Source: Planctomycetota bacterium (GTDB lineage Bacteria; Planctomycetota; Phycisphaerae; Sedimentisphaerales; Anaerobacaceae). From it: 64,000 nt of DNA. Of this stretch, positions 42,324-50,659 are shown in pieces (positions within the stretch are counted from its first letter, which is position 1; each line of letters begins with the position of its first letter). The translations under genes were made by a program, and so were the position numbers. The DNA lies in assembly GCA_022563885.1 (NCBI GenBank), contig JADFMM010000003.1, positions 1 to 64,000 on the forward strand. The letters run 5' to 3'. Below the pieces are notes generated by a model. That model was not told the DNA's origin, did no database searches, and saw only the letters and a program-made list of their open reading frames with translations.

Positions 42324-44540
42324 ATGCGAACGTCATGTTGTCCAGGGTCCGTCGGACGCTTGCCTGTCTTCGCGGCCCTCTTGCTTGTCTGTCACGTCTC
42401 CCTGGCCGCTGCGAATGGCGCTGTCCCCGGGACACCACTCGACGTGGATGCGGCGACTGACGATGTGACCCTTCGCGGAGATATCGTCCGGTCGATCGAC
42501 TTTCATGGGAATACGCATTTCAAGAAGAAGGTGCTGCGTCAGCGTATCGGCATTGAGTTGGGAGATCAGATGGATCCTTTCTTGGCCGAGGGCGCGCGGC
42601 GCATCCTGGTAGACGTTCATAAGAAAGTGGGTTACGTCTTTGTGGAGGTCCTACAAAACAAAGATCTTCTCTCCCGCGGACGATTGGAATTCACCATTCG
42701 GGAAGGGGCTCGCGTTCGTATCAAGGCGGTTGAATTTGAAGGCAACAAGGCGTACCGAAATAATATTTTGCGGGCGGTCGTCAAAACGAAATCGAAGAAA
42801 ATGTTTGTTCTGCGTTCCTACTACACCGAACAGAGGGTGGAAGAGGATGCCGAGAAGTTGCGAGAGTTTTATTACGATCACGGCTACTTGGGACACAAGG
42901 TGATCGTCAAGACGGCGTTCTCCGAGGATAAGGCCTGGAGCACCGTCACCTTTGTCATCGAGGAAGGGCAGCCCTATCATGTGGAGAGAGTGACCTATTC
43001 CGGGGCCACGCACTTCAGCGAGGAGGCGCTCAGCAAAAACATTGAGGTCGCTTCGGGACAGATCTATCTGCGCGAGCGGGCGGAAAAGGGCAGACGTGAT
43101 ATTGAAGATCTCTATCGAGAAAACGGTTTTATCGACGTGAGGGTGACGCAGCGGCCACGCTTCAAAGAGGATGCGGAGAATCGTACGGTTGTCGTGGATT
43201 TTGTTGTGGTCGAAGGGAGTCAGTTTCGCATTGGCCAAATCGTGGTGAAAGGCAACGAAGGCGTTCAGGACAAGGTGGTGCGCCGGGTGTTGGATGAGTA
43301 CGGCTTTACCCCGGGTAAACTGTACAACGCCAAGTTCGCCCCGGTCCGGGATGACAGTCTCTTGGAAAAATATGTGCAACGGAGTACTCTCGCCGAAGAC
43401 GTCATCATTCAACCCGTCCCCGCCGCCAACGGTGCGCCCGACCAAAAGGATGTCTATGTCGATATCACAGAGGGAATGACCGGCATGATCATGCCGGGCG
43501 TGGGTGTCAGCAGTGATCATGGGATTATGGGGCAGTTGGTCTACCAACAGCAAAACTTTGATATTCAGGATTGGCCTGAGAGTTGGAAGGAGGTGTTTTT
43601 CATGAAGGCCTTTCGTGGGGCGGGCCAAAACATGCGGATCGCCTTGGAACCGGGGACGCGCTTTAGCCGCTATTCTGTCTCCTTCAGTGATCCCTATTTT
43701 CGGGACCGGCCCATCAATCTGAATGTCAGCGGCAGCAGCTATACGCGTTTGTTGGAGAGTTACGACCAAAAGCGCCTCCGGGCCGCACTTGGCTTTGAGC
43801 ATCGCAAGTGGGGAAGATTTCGTAAAGTCTTCAACATCCGCACGGAGCGCGTCGGTGTGCAAGCGTTGGACTTCGACGCCCCCCAGGAGATCCGCGACGT
43901 GGAAGGGGATAACTATATCACCGGCCTCAAGGTGGGGACAGGCAAGACCGTTGTGGACGACATCTACATGCCCCATGAAGGCTATGTCTTCCGAGTGGCC
44001 TACGAGCAGGTCTTTGGCGAGTTTAATTTTGGCATCGCCACGGCCAGCGCCGTTCGCTACTACACCCTGTACGAGGACGTCTTGGAACGAAAAACCGTGC
44101 TGTCGGCCAGCGTCAAGGGCGGCACGATCTTGGGCGATGCCCCACCTTTCGAGAGGTTCTATGCGGGTGGCATGGATAGGTACTCGATTCGTGGGTTTGA
44201 CTTCCGAGGCGTGAGTACTCGCGGGCTCCAGGTCTTTGACGATCCCGCCACGGCGCCGGTCGCCCAGATCAAAGATCCCATCGGTAGCGATTGGGTATTC
44301 ACCGCCAGCGGCGAAGCGACCATTCCCCTGCTGGGGGAGAACTTCGCGCTGTTGGCCTTTTTAGACAGTGGTGTGGTCGATACGGGCGGGTGGCGTTACT
44401 CCGTCGGGACCGGGATCCAGATACTGGTGCCCCAATGGTTTGGCCCCGTGCCCATGCGATTCGAGTTCGCCGTGCCGCTGCGCAAAGATGAAAAGGATGA
44501 CGTGCGTCAGTTCAACTTCACGATGGGACGTCTGTTTTAG
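42324..44540 (+). CDS. bamA: Outer-membrane protein assembly factor BamA
   Basis: BamA inserts beta-barrel proteins into the outer membrane. From the ATG at 42324 (AGGTGGGG upstream) there are 738 residues: a signal peptide (LPVFAALLLVCHVSLAAANG), POTRA repeats (for example VRSIDFHGNTHFKKKVLRQ, RIKAVEFEGNKAYRN, VERVTYSGATHFSEE, FRIGQIVVKGNEGVQ), and the 16-strand barrel with the conserved VRGF-equivalent YSIRGFDFRG in strand-loop 6 and a C-terminal Phe (MGRLF). It heads the bamA-ompH-lpxD-lpxC-fabZ-lpxA unit, as in Proteobacteria. Confidence 0.96.
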   Translation: MRTSCCPGSVGRLPVFAALLLVCHVSLAAANGAVPGTPLDVDAATDDVTLRGDIVRSIDFHGNTHFKKKVLRQRIGIELGDQMDPFLAEGARRILVDVHKKVGYVFVEVLQNKDLLSRGRLEFTIREGARVRIKAVEFEGNKAYRNNILRAVVKTKSKKMFVLRSYYTEQRVEEDAEKLREFYYDHGYLGHKVIVKTAFSEDKAWSTVTFVIEEGQPYHVERVTYSGATHFSEEALSKNIEVASGQIYLRERAEKGRRDIEDLYRENGFIDVRVTQRPRFKEDAENRTVVVDFVVVEGSQFRIGQIVVKGNEGVQDKVVRRVLDEYGFTPGKLYNAKFAPVRDDSLLEKYVQRSTLAEDVIIQPVPAANGAPDQKDVYVDITEGMTGMIMPGVGVSSDHGIMGQLVYQQQNFDIQDWPESWKEVFFMKAFRGAGQNMRIALEPGTRFSRYSVSFSDPYFRDRPINLNVSGSSYTRLLESYDQKRLRAALGFEHRKWGRFRKVFNIRTERVGVQALDFDAPQEIRDVEGDNYITGLKVGTGKTVVDDIYMPHEGYVFRVAYEQVFGEFNFGIATASAVRYYTLYEDVLERKTVLSASVKGGTILGDAPPFERFYAGGMDRYSIRGFDFRGVSTRGLQVFDDPATAPVAQIKDPIGSDWVFTASGEATIPLLGENFALLAFLDSGVVDTGGWRYSVGTGIQILVPQWFGPVPMRFEFAVPLRKDEKDDVRQFNFTMGRLF

Positions 44541-44567
44541 GAATCGTTACGACCGAAAGGATAGACC

Positions 44568-45158
44568 ATGAAGATCAGAACCACGATTGTTCTATGTTGT
44601 CTCTCAGCGCTTCTCGTGCTAGCGATGGGCCACCAGAGTCCCGCTCAGCAGGACTCGGTGGAACCCTGGAACCGCATCGGTGTCGTCAGTGTGATGAAGG
44701 TCATGCAGTTGAGCCAGAAGAATACCGATCATCACAAGAGGGTGAACGCGGAACGGAATGAGCGGCGCGCCGAGCTTCAGAAGAGGGTCCAGGATCTACA
44801 GGCGGATGAGGCTAGTCTCAAGACGATGCGTCGGGGCAGTGAGGACCATCTCACCCAGTACAGGAGCATGCTCCTGAAGCAGGGTCAGTTAGAAGCGCTC
44901 GAAAAGTTTTACAACCAGACGTTCGAGGCTAACAACAACGAATGGTCACAGGACATCTATCAGGAAATACTGCAAGCGGTCAGTCACGTGGCCCAAGAAA
45001 TGGGGCTTAATATGGTGTTCGAACGGACGGAGCCTGAGTTTCCCATGCCGCCCGAACTGCTTGGGCAAACGGTGGGCAGCCACAAGCTGCTTTACCACAG
45101 TGGCCCTATTGATATCACGGATCAGGTGATCGACAAGATTGACGCCACCCAGAACTGA
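44568..45158 (+). CDS. skp: OmpH/Skp-family periplasmic chaperone
   Basis: The 196-residue protein has a signal peptide (TTIVLCCLSALLVLAMGHQSPA), the opening strand IGVVSVMKVMQLSQ, a long coiled coil (about residues 50-150, rich in Arg/Lys/Glu/Gln) and the closing NMVFERTEPEFP and DITDQVIDKID, as in Skp trimer subunits. Skp carries unfolded outer-membrane proteins to BamA, which is encoded directly upstream. The next gene, lpxD, begins three bases after the stop. Confidence 0.9.
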   Translation: MKIRTTIVLCCLSALLVLAMGHQSPAQQDSVEPWNRIGVVSVMKVMQLSQKNTDHHKRVNAERNERRAELQKRVQDLQADEASLKTMRRGSEDHLTQYRSMLLKQGQLEALEKFYNQTFEANNNEWSQDIYQEILQAVSHVAQEMGLNMVFERTEPEFPMPPELLGQTVGSHKLLYHSGPIDITDQVIDKIDATQN

Positions 45159-45161
45159 CCC

Positions 45162-46208
45162 ATGGAATTGACGCTAGAACAACTCGCCGAACACCTGCAG
45201 GCAGCACAGGTGGTCAGTCAGGGTGCGGTCACGACCCTCAAGGCGGTAGCTGCCTTGGATGAGGCAACGGAACATGATGTGACGTTTGTCACTGCCGATC
45301 GTCACCTTGCGGCAGCCGCCGAATGTCGGGCGGGTGCCGTCCTGGTGGTGCGGGCGCGGGATGAAATCTCGGTTCCTCAACTGGTGGTTCAAAACGTGGA
45401 CGCCGCGCTCATTCAGTGCCTGGAGCTGTTCGCGCCCCCTCTTAGGCCCGTTGTGGCCGGAATCCATCCTAGTGCCGTGGTGGCTGACGATGTGACGCTC
45501 GGTCAGGAGGTGTCCGTGGGTCCAGGCGCTGTCATTGATCATGGCGCGCGAATCGGCGATCGCTGCGTGCTCGCTGCCGGATGCAAGATTGGACAAAACA
45601 CCGTGCTCGGAACTCACACACGTCTTGACAGCAATGTGGTCGTCTATCACAACTGCAAGATTGGCAGCAACGTGATCATCCAGGCCAATACCGTCATCGG
45701 GGCGGTCGGTTTCGGCTATGCCACGCTGGATGGGGCCCATCGATTGTTTCCCCACAATGGGGCCGTGGTCATTGAGGATTTTGTCGATATCGGCGCGAAT
45801 TGCTGTATTGACAGGGCGAAATTTGCCAATACCATTGTCGGGAAGGGTACTAAAATGGACAATCAAGTCCAGGTAGGTCACAACGTTGTGATCGGAAAAG
45901 GCTGTCTTATCGCCGGTCAGGTAGGTATCGCCGGTAGTTGCACGCTGGGTGATGGCGTCGTGGTGGGAGGAAAGGCGGCGCTTGCCGATAACATAACGAT
46001 TGGCGCCGGCGCGGTGATTGGTGCTGTCGCGGGTGTGCTGGGCAACGTGCCTGCCGGACAAACGGTTGTCTGGTCTCCCGGGCTAGAGCAGAGCCAAGCG
46101 AAGCGGGTCGTCGGCGAAATCTTGCGCCTGCCGAAGACGGCGAGCCGGGTGAAGCAACTAATAAAGAGGTTGGATAAGCTTGAAGCGGCAGAAAACGATA
46201 AAGGGTGA
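45162..46208 (+). CDS. lpxD: UDP-3-O-acylglucosamine N-acyltransferase
   Basis: LpxD adds the N-linked acyl chain in lipid A synthesis. The 348-residue protein has an N-terminal uridine-binding domain, a left-handed beta helix made of hexapeptide repeats (GARIGDRCVLAAGCKIGQNTVLG, VGKGTKMDNQVQVGHNVVIGKGC), the catalytic His region (QVGHNVVIG), and a C-terminal helix. NVGFGYA-type sequence VGFGYATLDG marks the family. It overlaps the lpxC start by 29 bases. Confidence 0.96.
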   Translation: MELTLEQLAEHLQAAQVVSQGAVTTLKAVAALDEATEHDVTFVTADRHLAAAAECRAGAVLVVRARDEISVPQLVVQNVDAALIQCLELFAPPLRPVVAGIHPSAVVADDVTLGQEVSVGPGAVIDHGARIGDRCVLAAGCKIGQNTVLGTHTRLDSNVVVYHNCKIGSNVIIQANTVIGAVGFGYATLDGAHRLFPHNGAVVIEDFVDIGANCCIDRAKFANTIVGKGTKMDNQVQVGHNVVIGKGCLIAGQVGIAGSCTLGDGVVVGGKAALADNITIGAGAVIGAVAGVLGNVPAGQTVVWSPGLEQSQAKRVVGEILRLPKTASRVKQLIKRLDKLEAAENDKG

Positions 46209-47127
46209 AGGCAAAGTCGCCGGGAAAGGATTGTTTGGAGGGGAGGACGTCAGCGTCGTATTCAAGCCGGCATCCGTGGACACCGGTGTCGTCTTCGTTC
46301 GGGCTGATCTGGACGAACCGGTACGCATCCCCGCCCTTGCGACCCATATTTGCCCCAGTGATAGACGGACGCGGCTCTGCACTGGCAACGTCTCTATCGA
46401 TACGGTGGAGCACTGCCTGGCCGCCATTGCGAGTCTGGAAATTGACAATATTTATATGGATGTTTTTGGTCCTGAATTACCTGCCCCCGACGCCAGTGCG
46501 GCTGAATTCTACAGCGTTCTCAAGGGGATCGGACTGCAGGAACAAGAGGCGCCTCATAAAGAGTTTGTCATCTCTGATCCGATCTCGGTCGTGCAGGGAG
46601 AGTCTTCGATCTATGCCTTGCCGGGTCCGGCGGAGATCTTGGAGATCTCCTACGACTTGGACTATGGTTCCCAGCCGGGCATTGCCCGACAGATTTATAG
46701 CTGCCATGTGACACCTGATGGTTTCGGGAAGCATCTTGCATCGGCCCGAACATTTCTGCTGGAAGAAGAGGCGAAACAGCTGCAGGCACGCGGCATCGGC
46801 GCGCACATCCGTCCGACCGACTTGCTCGTCATCAACGCGGAGGGCCCCATTCAGAATCGCTATCGCTATCCCAATGAGTGTGTTAGACACAAAATTGTGG
46901 ACGTGATCGGAGATCTGGCGTTGGTGGGTCGTTCCATTCGAGGTCGCATCGTGGCGACCAAGAGCGGACACAGCCTGAATCAAGAACTCGCCCGCAAGAT
47001 TCATCGTGAAGTGTTGCGTCGAGATCGCATCGAGAAATTCGGCACGGATGCCCTCCTGGACATCCCGGCGGATCCAAAAGATTTTGCCCCATCGCTACCC
47101 TTTTCTGCTGGTAGACCGGATCGTTGA
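46180..47127 (+). CDS. lpxC: UDP-3-O-acyl-N-acetylglucosamine deacetylase
   Basis: LpxC is the committed zinc-dependent step of lipid A synthesis. The TTG start at 46180 lies inside lpxD, with GAGG ten bases before it and QKTIKGEGKVAGKGLF as the family start. Zinc ligand motifs VEHCLAAIASLEIDN and (R)GHSLNQELARKIH-type ends are present: VEHC near residue 70, KSGHSLNQEL near 264, and the ARTFLLEEEAKQL block in the middle. Beyond about residue 294 (LLDI) the frame loses family character and ends after 20 residues. A +1 shift at about 47064-47066 would fuse it to fabZ, as in the bifunctional LpxC/FabZ of Bacteroidota and Planctomycetota. Confidence 0.93.
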   Translation: MKRQKTIKGEGKVAGKGLFGGEDVSVVFKPASVDTGVVFVRADLDEPVRIPALATHICPSDRRTRLCTGNVSIDTVEHCLAAIASLEIDNIYMDVFGPELPAPDASAAEFYSVLKGIGLQEQEAPHKEFVISDPISVVQGESSIYALPGPAEILEISYDLDYGSQPGIARQIYSCHVTPDGFGKHLASARTFLLEEEAKQLQARGIGAHIRPTDLLVINAEGPIQNRYRYPNECVRHKIVDVIGDLALVGRSIRGRIVATKSGHSLNQELARKIHREVLRRDRIEKFGTDALLDIPADPKDFAPSLPFSAGRPDR

Positions 47128-47491
47128 GATCAACGGGGATATCAGCATCAAAGGGATTAAGAACGTCACCTGCAACGAACATTTCTTTCAAGGGCATTTT
47201 CCGGGGACCCCGATCATGCCCGGTGTGCTCATTGTGGAGGCCATGGCGCAGGTGTCCGGCCTGTTGTTTGCCCAGCGTTTGGAGCATACCGGCAAACTGG
47301 CCGTCTTGTTGGCGATGGATCATGTGAAGCTTCGCAAGGCGGTGGTTCCAGGAGACCAGCTTCTGCTTAGTGCCGAAACCATACGTCTGCGGCGACGAAC
47401 CGCCCATTGCCAGTGCACGGCTACGGTCGACGGCGTCGTGGCAGCCGAGGCCGAGATAAAGTTTATGCTCATTGATGATGAAAAGGTGTGA
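47048..47491 (+). CDS. fabZ: 3-hydroxyacyl-ACP dehydratase FabZ
   Basis: FabZ dehydrates 3-hydroxyacyl-ACP in fatty acid synthesis and competes with LpxA/LpxD for its substrate. The domain reads RIQKILPHRYPFLLVDRIVEI, then HFFQGHFPGTPIMPGVLIVEAMAQ with the catalytic His and Glu, then PGDQLLLSAETIRLRR. As an independent gene its best start is the ATG at 47048 inside lpxC, with only a weak upstream signal (GAGA), giving 147 residues. Alternatively it is the C-terminal half of an LpxC-FabZ fusion reached by a +1 frameshift. Its stop overlaps the lpxA start (GTGA). Confidence 0.92.
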   Translation: MPSWTSRRIQKILPHRYPFLLVDRIVEINGDISIKGIKNVTCNEHFFQGHFPGTPIMPGVLIVEAMAQVSGLLFAQRLEHTGKLAVLLAMDHVKLRKAVVPGDQLLLSAETIRLRRRTAHCQCTATVDGVVAAEAEIKFMLIDDEKV

Positions 47492-48333
47492 CAAAGCCTT
47501 GGTTAAGCGTGAGTAAGGACTTGAAGATAGCAAGTATTCATCCGAATGCAGTTGTTCACGAGAGTGCGCAGCTGGCAGATGACGTATCCGTAGGACCCTA
47601 CTGCGTGGTCGGCGCCGGCGTCCAGATTGGACCCGGTACGACACTGATGGCCAATGTGGTCATTGAGCCGGACGTGGTGATTGGCAGAGATAATCTCTTC
47701 TTTCCCGGCACTGTGATGGGCGCCATGCCCCAGATCCTCGGTTGGGGACTTGATTCTGAGACAGGTCGCTTGGTCATTGGCAGTGGCAATACGTTTCGTG
47801 AGCATGTCACCGTGCACCGGAGCATGAGTCCCAACAGCATCACCCTCCTGGGTGACGAGAATCTACTCATGGTTGGAACGCATGTGGGACACGATTGCAT
47901 CCTTGAAGACAAGCTGGTGATCACCAATGGCGTGCACATGGGGGGACACTGCAAACTTGAAACGGGAGGCTGGGTCAGTGGAATGGTGGGGATACATCAG
48001 TTCGTCACCCTGGGGAAATGGTGTTATATTGCGGGACACAGTACCGTCAGTCGAGACGTGCCTCCCTATATGACCGTCAGCGGCAACTATCCCAGCAGGG
48101 TACGCGGGCTTAACGACCGGGGTGTACAGAGGGCCGGTCTGGGAGACGCCCAGTTAAAGAGTCTTCAGGAGGCTCAAAGAAAACTCTATCGAAACGGGGG
48201 AACACTCATAGAGAACGCGAAACGGTTGGAAAAGCAGGAAGGTTTGGACCCCGCAGTGTACGACATCACCGAATCCATTGCCAGGAGTGCCAAGCACCGC
48301 TATGCCCGTTACCGTGAGCTCTTTCGCCAGTAG
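47488..48333 (+). CDS. lpxA: UDP-N-acetylglucosamine acyltransferase
   Basis: LpxA starts lipid A synthesis by 3-O-acylating UDP-GlcNAc (or N-acylating the 3-amino form). The 281-residue trimer subunit has the hexapeptide beta helix (IHPNAVVHESAQLADDVSVGPYCVVG), the catalytic region NLLMVGTHVGHDC (the E. coli His125 position), GVHMGGHCKLE, VGIHQFVTLGKWCYIAG, and a C-terminal helical part (LKSLQEAQRKLYRNGG). The GTG start overlaps the fabZ stop. Residue 7-11 of the frame precedes the family start, so a later start is possible. The repeat element copy 3 follows 22 bases after the stop. Confidence 0.95.
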   Translation: MTKPWLSVSKDLKIASIHPNAVVHESAQLADDVSVGPYCVVGAGVQIGPGTTLMANVVIEPDVVIGRDNLFFPGTVMGAMPQILGWGLDSETGRLVIGSGNTFREHVTVHRSMSPNSITLLGDENLLMVGTHVGHDCILEDKLVITNGVHMGGHCKLETGGWVSGMVGIHQFVTLGKWCYIAGHSTVSRDVPPYMTVSGNYPSRVRGLNDRGVQRAGLGDAQLKSLQEAQRKLYRNGGTLIENAKRLEKQEGLDPAVYDITESIARSAKHRYARYRELFRQ

Positions 48334-48354
48334 CCGCCATCTCGACCACGAGCA

Positions 48355-48540
48355 AGGGACCGGCGAGAAATAACTTGGATTTTTGAATGCCCAATTGCAC
48401 CCCACTTTTGATCGCTTCTCAATCGCGAAATTCGCGACGTAGGAGAACAGCTACGCCGGTGGTTTCGCTCAATCGGGCGCGACCCAATATGGGGTACACT
48501 TGGACCCCAAATTGTCCACCTTATTTCTTGCCGATCCCCA
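48355..48540 (+). repeat. Inverted-repeat element, family A, copy 3 (short form)
   Basis: The left end AGGGACCGGCGAGAAATAACTTGG and right end CCTTATTTCTTGCCGATCCC match the family. This copy (186 bases) lacks the central palindrome with its GGGACAGTC arms and goes directly from GGTTTCGCT to CGACCCAATATGGGG. It sits between lpxA and the GnnA-like gene. A frame that begins at a TTG in its right part (48500) reads through its end into the downstream gene without a stop. Confidence 0.85.
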
Positions 48541-48553
48541 ATCCGGAGACCTT

Positions 48554-49561
48554 ATGACGAGGATTCGCACAGCCGTCGTCGGCGCTGGAAAAATGGGGGC
48601 GATACACGCCAAGGTGTACAGCCAGATGGCCGACTGCGAATTCGTGGGGGTGGTGGATGTGGATCAGGCCCGCGGCGAGAAGGTTGCCAAGATATTCGGT
48701 TGCGCACACTACACGGAGTGCGAACAGATCGTGGATCGTATCGATGCAGTCACGATCGCCACGCCGACGGTCACTCATCTGCAGTTGGCCAAGCTGTTTC
48801 TGACGCGACGCATTCCCGTGCTCATTGAAAAACCCCTCGCCTTCAGTATTCGGGAGGGCAAGAAGATCGTCGCGTTGGCGAAGAAATATGACACGGTGGT
48901 GGCTGTTGGCCATTCGGAACGGTGCAATCCGGTGAGCCAAGCACTCAAGCGGTTTGACATCGAACCGAAGTTCATTGAAACGCAACGGGTCAGCCCCTAT
49001 CCCTTCAGATCTACGGATGTGGGTGTGGTGTTCGATGTCATGATCCATGACATCGACATCGTTCTTTCGATGGCCCATAGCAAGATCAAAAAGGTGGATG
49101 CCGTAGGTGTCAGTGTCATCGAAGGCGGTGAAGATATCTGTAACGCCCGCATCGCCTTCGAAAATGGCTGTATTGCCAACTTGACGGCCTCCCGCCTGGC
49201 GCTGCGGACGGAACGGCGCTTGCGGGTCTTTTCTCGTCAGGCTTATTTGAGTGTGGACTACTTCAAGAAGACAGGCATCGTGATCAAGGCGGATCCCAAC
49301 ACCAACGTGGTCAAATGGATACAGGAACGCCGTTTGGCGGACGATTTTGACTTTGCAAAGGTCAACTGGCCCGATCTCTTGCATATCGAACAGCTCCAGA
49401 TCGACGACCGAGAACCCGTCCGTCTGCAACAGGAGGCTTTTCTGAGAGCCGTGCGGGATCGTTCGTTTACGCCGGAAGTCAGCGCCGAGGAGGGACTGGC
49501 TGCCATTACCTGCGCGCAGAAGATCGTTCAGCGTCTAAAGAAGCACAACTGGGATAAATAA
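48554..49561 (+). CDS. Gfo/Idh/MocA oxidoreductase, GnnA-like
   Basis: The 335-residue NAD(P)-dependent sugar oxidoreductase has the Rossmann motif VVGAGKMGAIHA at its start, the EKPLAF motif with the conserved Lys, VGHSERCNPV, and STDVGVVFDVMIHDIDI with the active-site Asp/His pair. Family members of this wording are often found next to lpxA. One, GnnA, oxidises UDP-GlcNAc at C3 so that a 3-amino sugar is made for amide-linked lipid A. A GnnB aminotransferase, which that route needs, is not in the window, so the role is an inference. The ATG at 48554 has GGAGA four bases upstream. The frame extends in phase back into the repeat element. Confidence 0.85.
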   Translation: MTRIRTAVVGAGKMGAIHAKVYSQMADCEFVGVVDVDQARGEKVAKIFGCAHYTECEQIVDRIDAVTIATPTVTHLQLAKLFLTRRIPVLIEKPLAFSIREGKKIVALAKKYDTVVAVGHSERCNPVSQALKRFDIEPKFIETQRVSPYPFRSTDVGVVFDVMIHDIDIVLSMAHSKIKKVDAVGVSVIEGGEDICNARIAFENGCIANLTASRLALRTERRLRVFSRQAYLSVDYFKKTGIVIKADPNTNVVKWIQERRLADDFDFAKVNWPDLLHIEQLQIDDREPVRLQQEAFLRAVRDRSFTPEVSAEEGLAAITCAQKIVQRLKKHNWDK

Positions 49562-49588
49562 CAGACACTCACCGACGACTGACAGAGC

Positions 49589-50647
49589 CTAGTCAGCTCT
49601 ACCCGATTCGCCAGTTTCATCTTCCCGGAAGGGATTCCCGTAGGGTGTCAAAGTGGAGGGTGCAGCCTGCTTGTATGGGGGTGCAGCCTTGGTCTGGGTC
49701 TCGCGGGGCGGTTCCCCAAGTCCATCGGGCGTCGATTCAGTTTGCAGCGTTTCAACATCCTCCCGCCTTTTCGGACGAGGGGGCAGTTCCTCGATCGCTA
49801 CCGGTGCCTGCGTCAGGGGGGCAGCATGCTCTACCGGGGCGGCTTCCCTTGCATGGTCTTGACCCATTTCCACAATGAAGCGTGCCACCTGCAAGTAGTC
49901 CTGGGCGCCGTGACAGTCGGAGTCGTACTCGAAGATCGTCCGCCCGTAGCTGGGCGCCTCCGCCAACTTGATATTCCTCCGGATGAAGGTTGGGAGAATC
50001 TGGGCCTGTGACCATGCGCTGTCTCCGTCGCGGGCATTGTCGAGGAACTGTACAATGTCATTCCTGACCTCTTTGGGCAGCGAGGCCCGCGTGTCGAACA
50101 TGCACAGGAGAATACCGGTGACCCTGAGCGTCGGATTGATACGTCTGTTGACCAGTTCGATGGTCTGGAGCAATTTGCCGAAGCCCTGCAAGGCGAGAAA
50201 GTGAGGTTGCAGGGGGATCAACACCTCGCCTGCGGCCGCCAGGGCATTGAGCGTCAGCAGACCCAGGGAGGGCGCGCAATCGATCAAGCAGTAGTCAAAG
50301 GCGTCTTGAACGGTGCTCAGAGCCTCCCGCAAGATGATCTCTCTTCCCACCACACTGACGAGTTCACTCTCGGCGCCCACCAGATCGATGTTTGCGGGAA
50401 GAATCCAGAGGTTGGGTCGGACCAACATCAGATCGTCTGGCAGGCTACTTTCCTGCAACAGGACCCTGTAGACGCCTCCCTCAACGTTTTGAGGTTCCAG
50501 CCCCAAATGAATGGTCAGATGGGCTTGCGGGTCCATGTCCAGGACCATGACCCGTTCGCCCCCCGCGGCCAGCGCGGCGGCCGTATTGGCGACGGTCGTC
50601 GTCTTGCCCACGCCTCCCTTCTGATTTAAAACGGCAATTGTTCTCAT
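49589..50647 (-). CDS. parA: ParA/Soj-family ATPase
   Basis: The deviant Walker A motif KGGVGKTTTVANTAAALA at residues 10-27, the DMDPQAH motif, and LIDCAPSLGLLTLNAL identify a ParA/MinD-type ATPase that uses DNA-bound ATP dimers to position cargo such as the chromosome origin. The ATPase ends near residue 265; the last 85 residues are a Pro/Glu/Thr-rich disordered tail not seen in standard Soj. No parB gene follows, so this may be an orphan ParA working on another cargo. It lies 12 bases downstream of nusB on the same strand. Confidence 0.92.
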   Translation of the reverse strand: MRTIAVLNQKGGVGKTTTVANTAAALAAGGERVMVLDMDPQAHLTIHLGLEPQNVEGGVYRVLLQESSLPDDLMLVRPNLWILPANIDLVGAESELVSVVGREIILREALSTVQDAFDYCLIDCAPSLGLLTLNALAAAGEVLIPLQPHFLALQGFGKLLQTIELVNRRINPTLRVTGILLCMFDTRASLPKEVRNDIVQFLDNARDGDSAWSQAQILPTFIRRNIKLAEAPSYGRTIFEYDSDCHGAQDYLQVARFIVEMGQDHAREAAPVEHAAPLTQAPVAIEELPPRPKRREDVETLQTESTPDGLGEPPRETQTKAAPPYKQAAPSTLTPYGNPFREDETGESGRAD

Positions 50648-50659
50648 AGGTCCACTCTT

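Noticed and set aside
42651-43976. 441-codon open frame on the minus strand
   Set aside because: Antisense to bamA, with no ribosome site and no recognisable motif.
48521-49429. 302-codon open frame on the minus strand
   Set aside because: Antisense to the GnnA-like gene, whose motifs are unambiguous.
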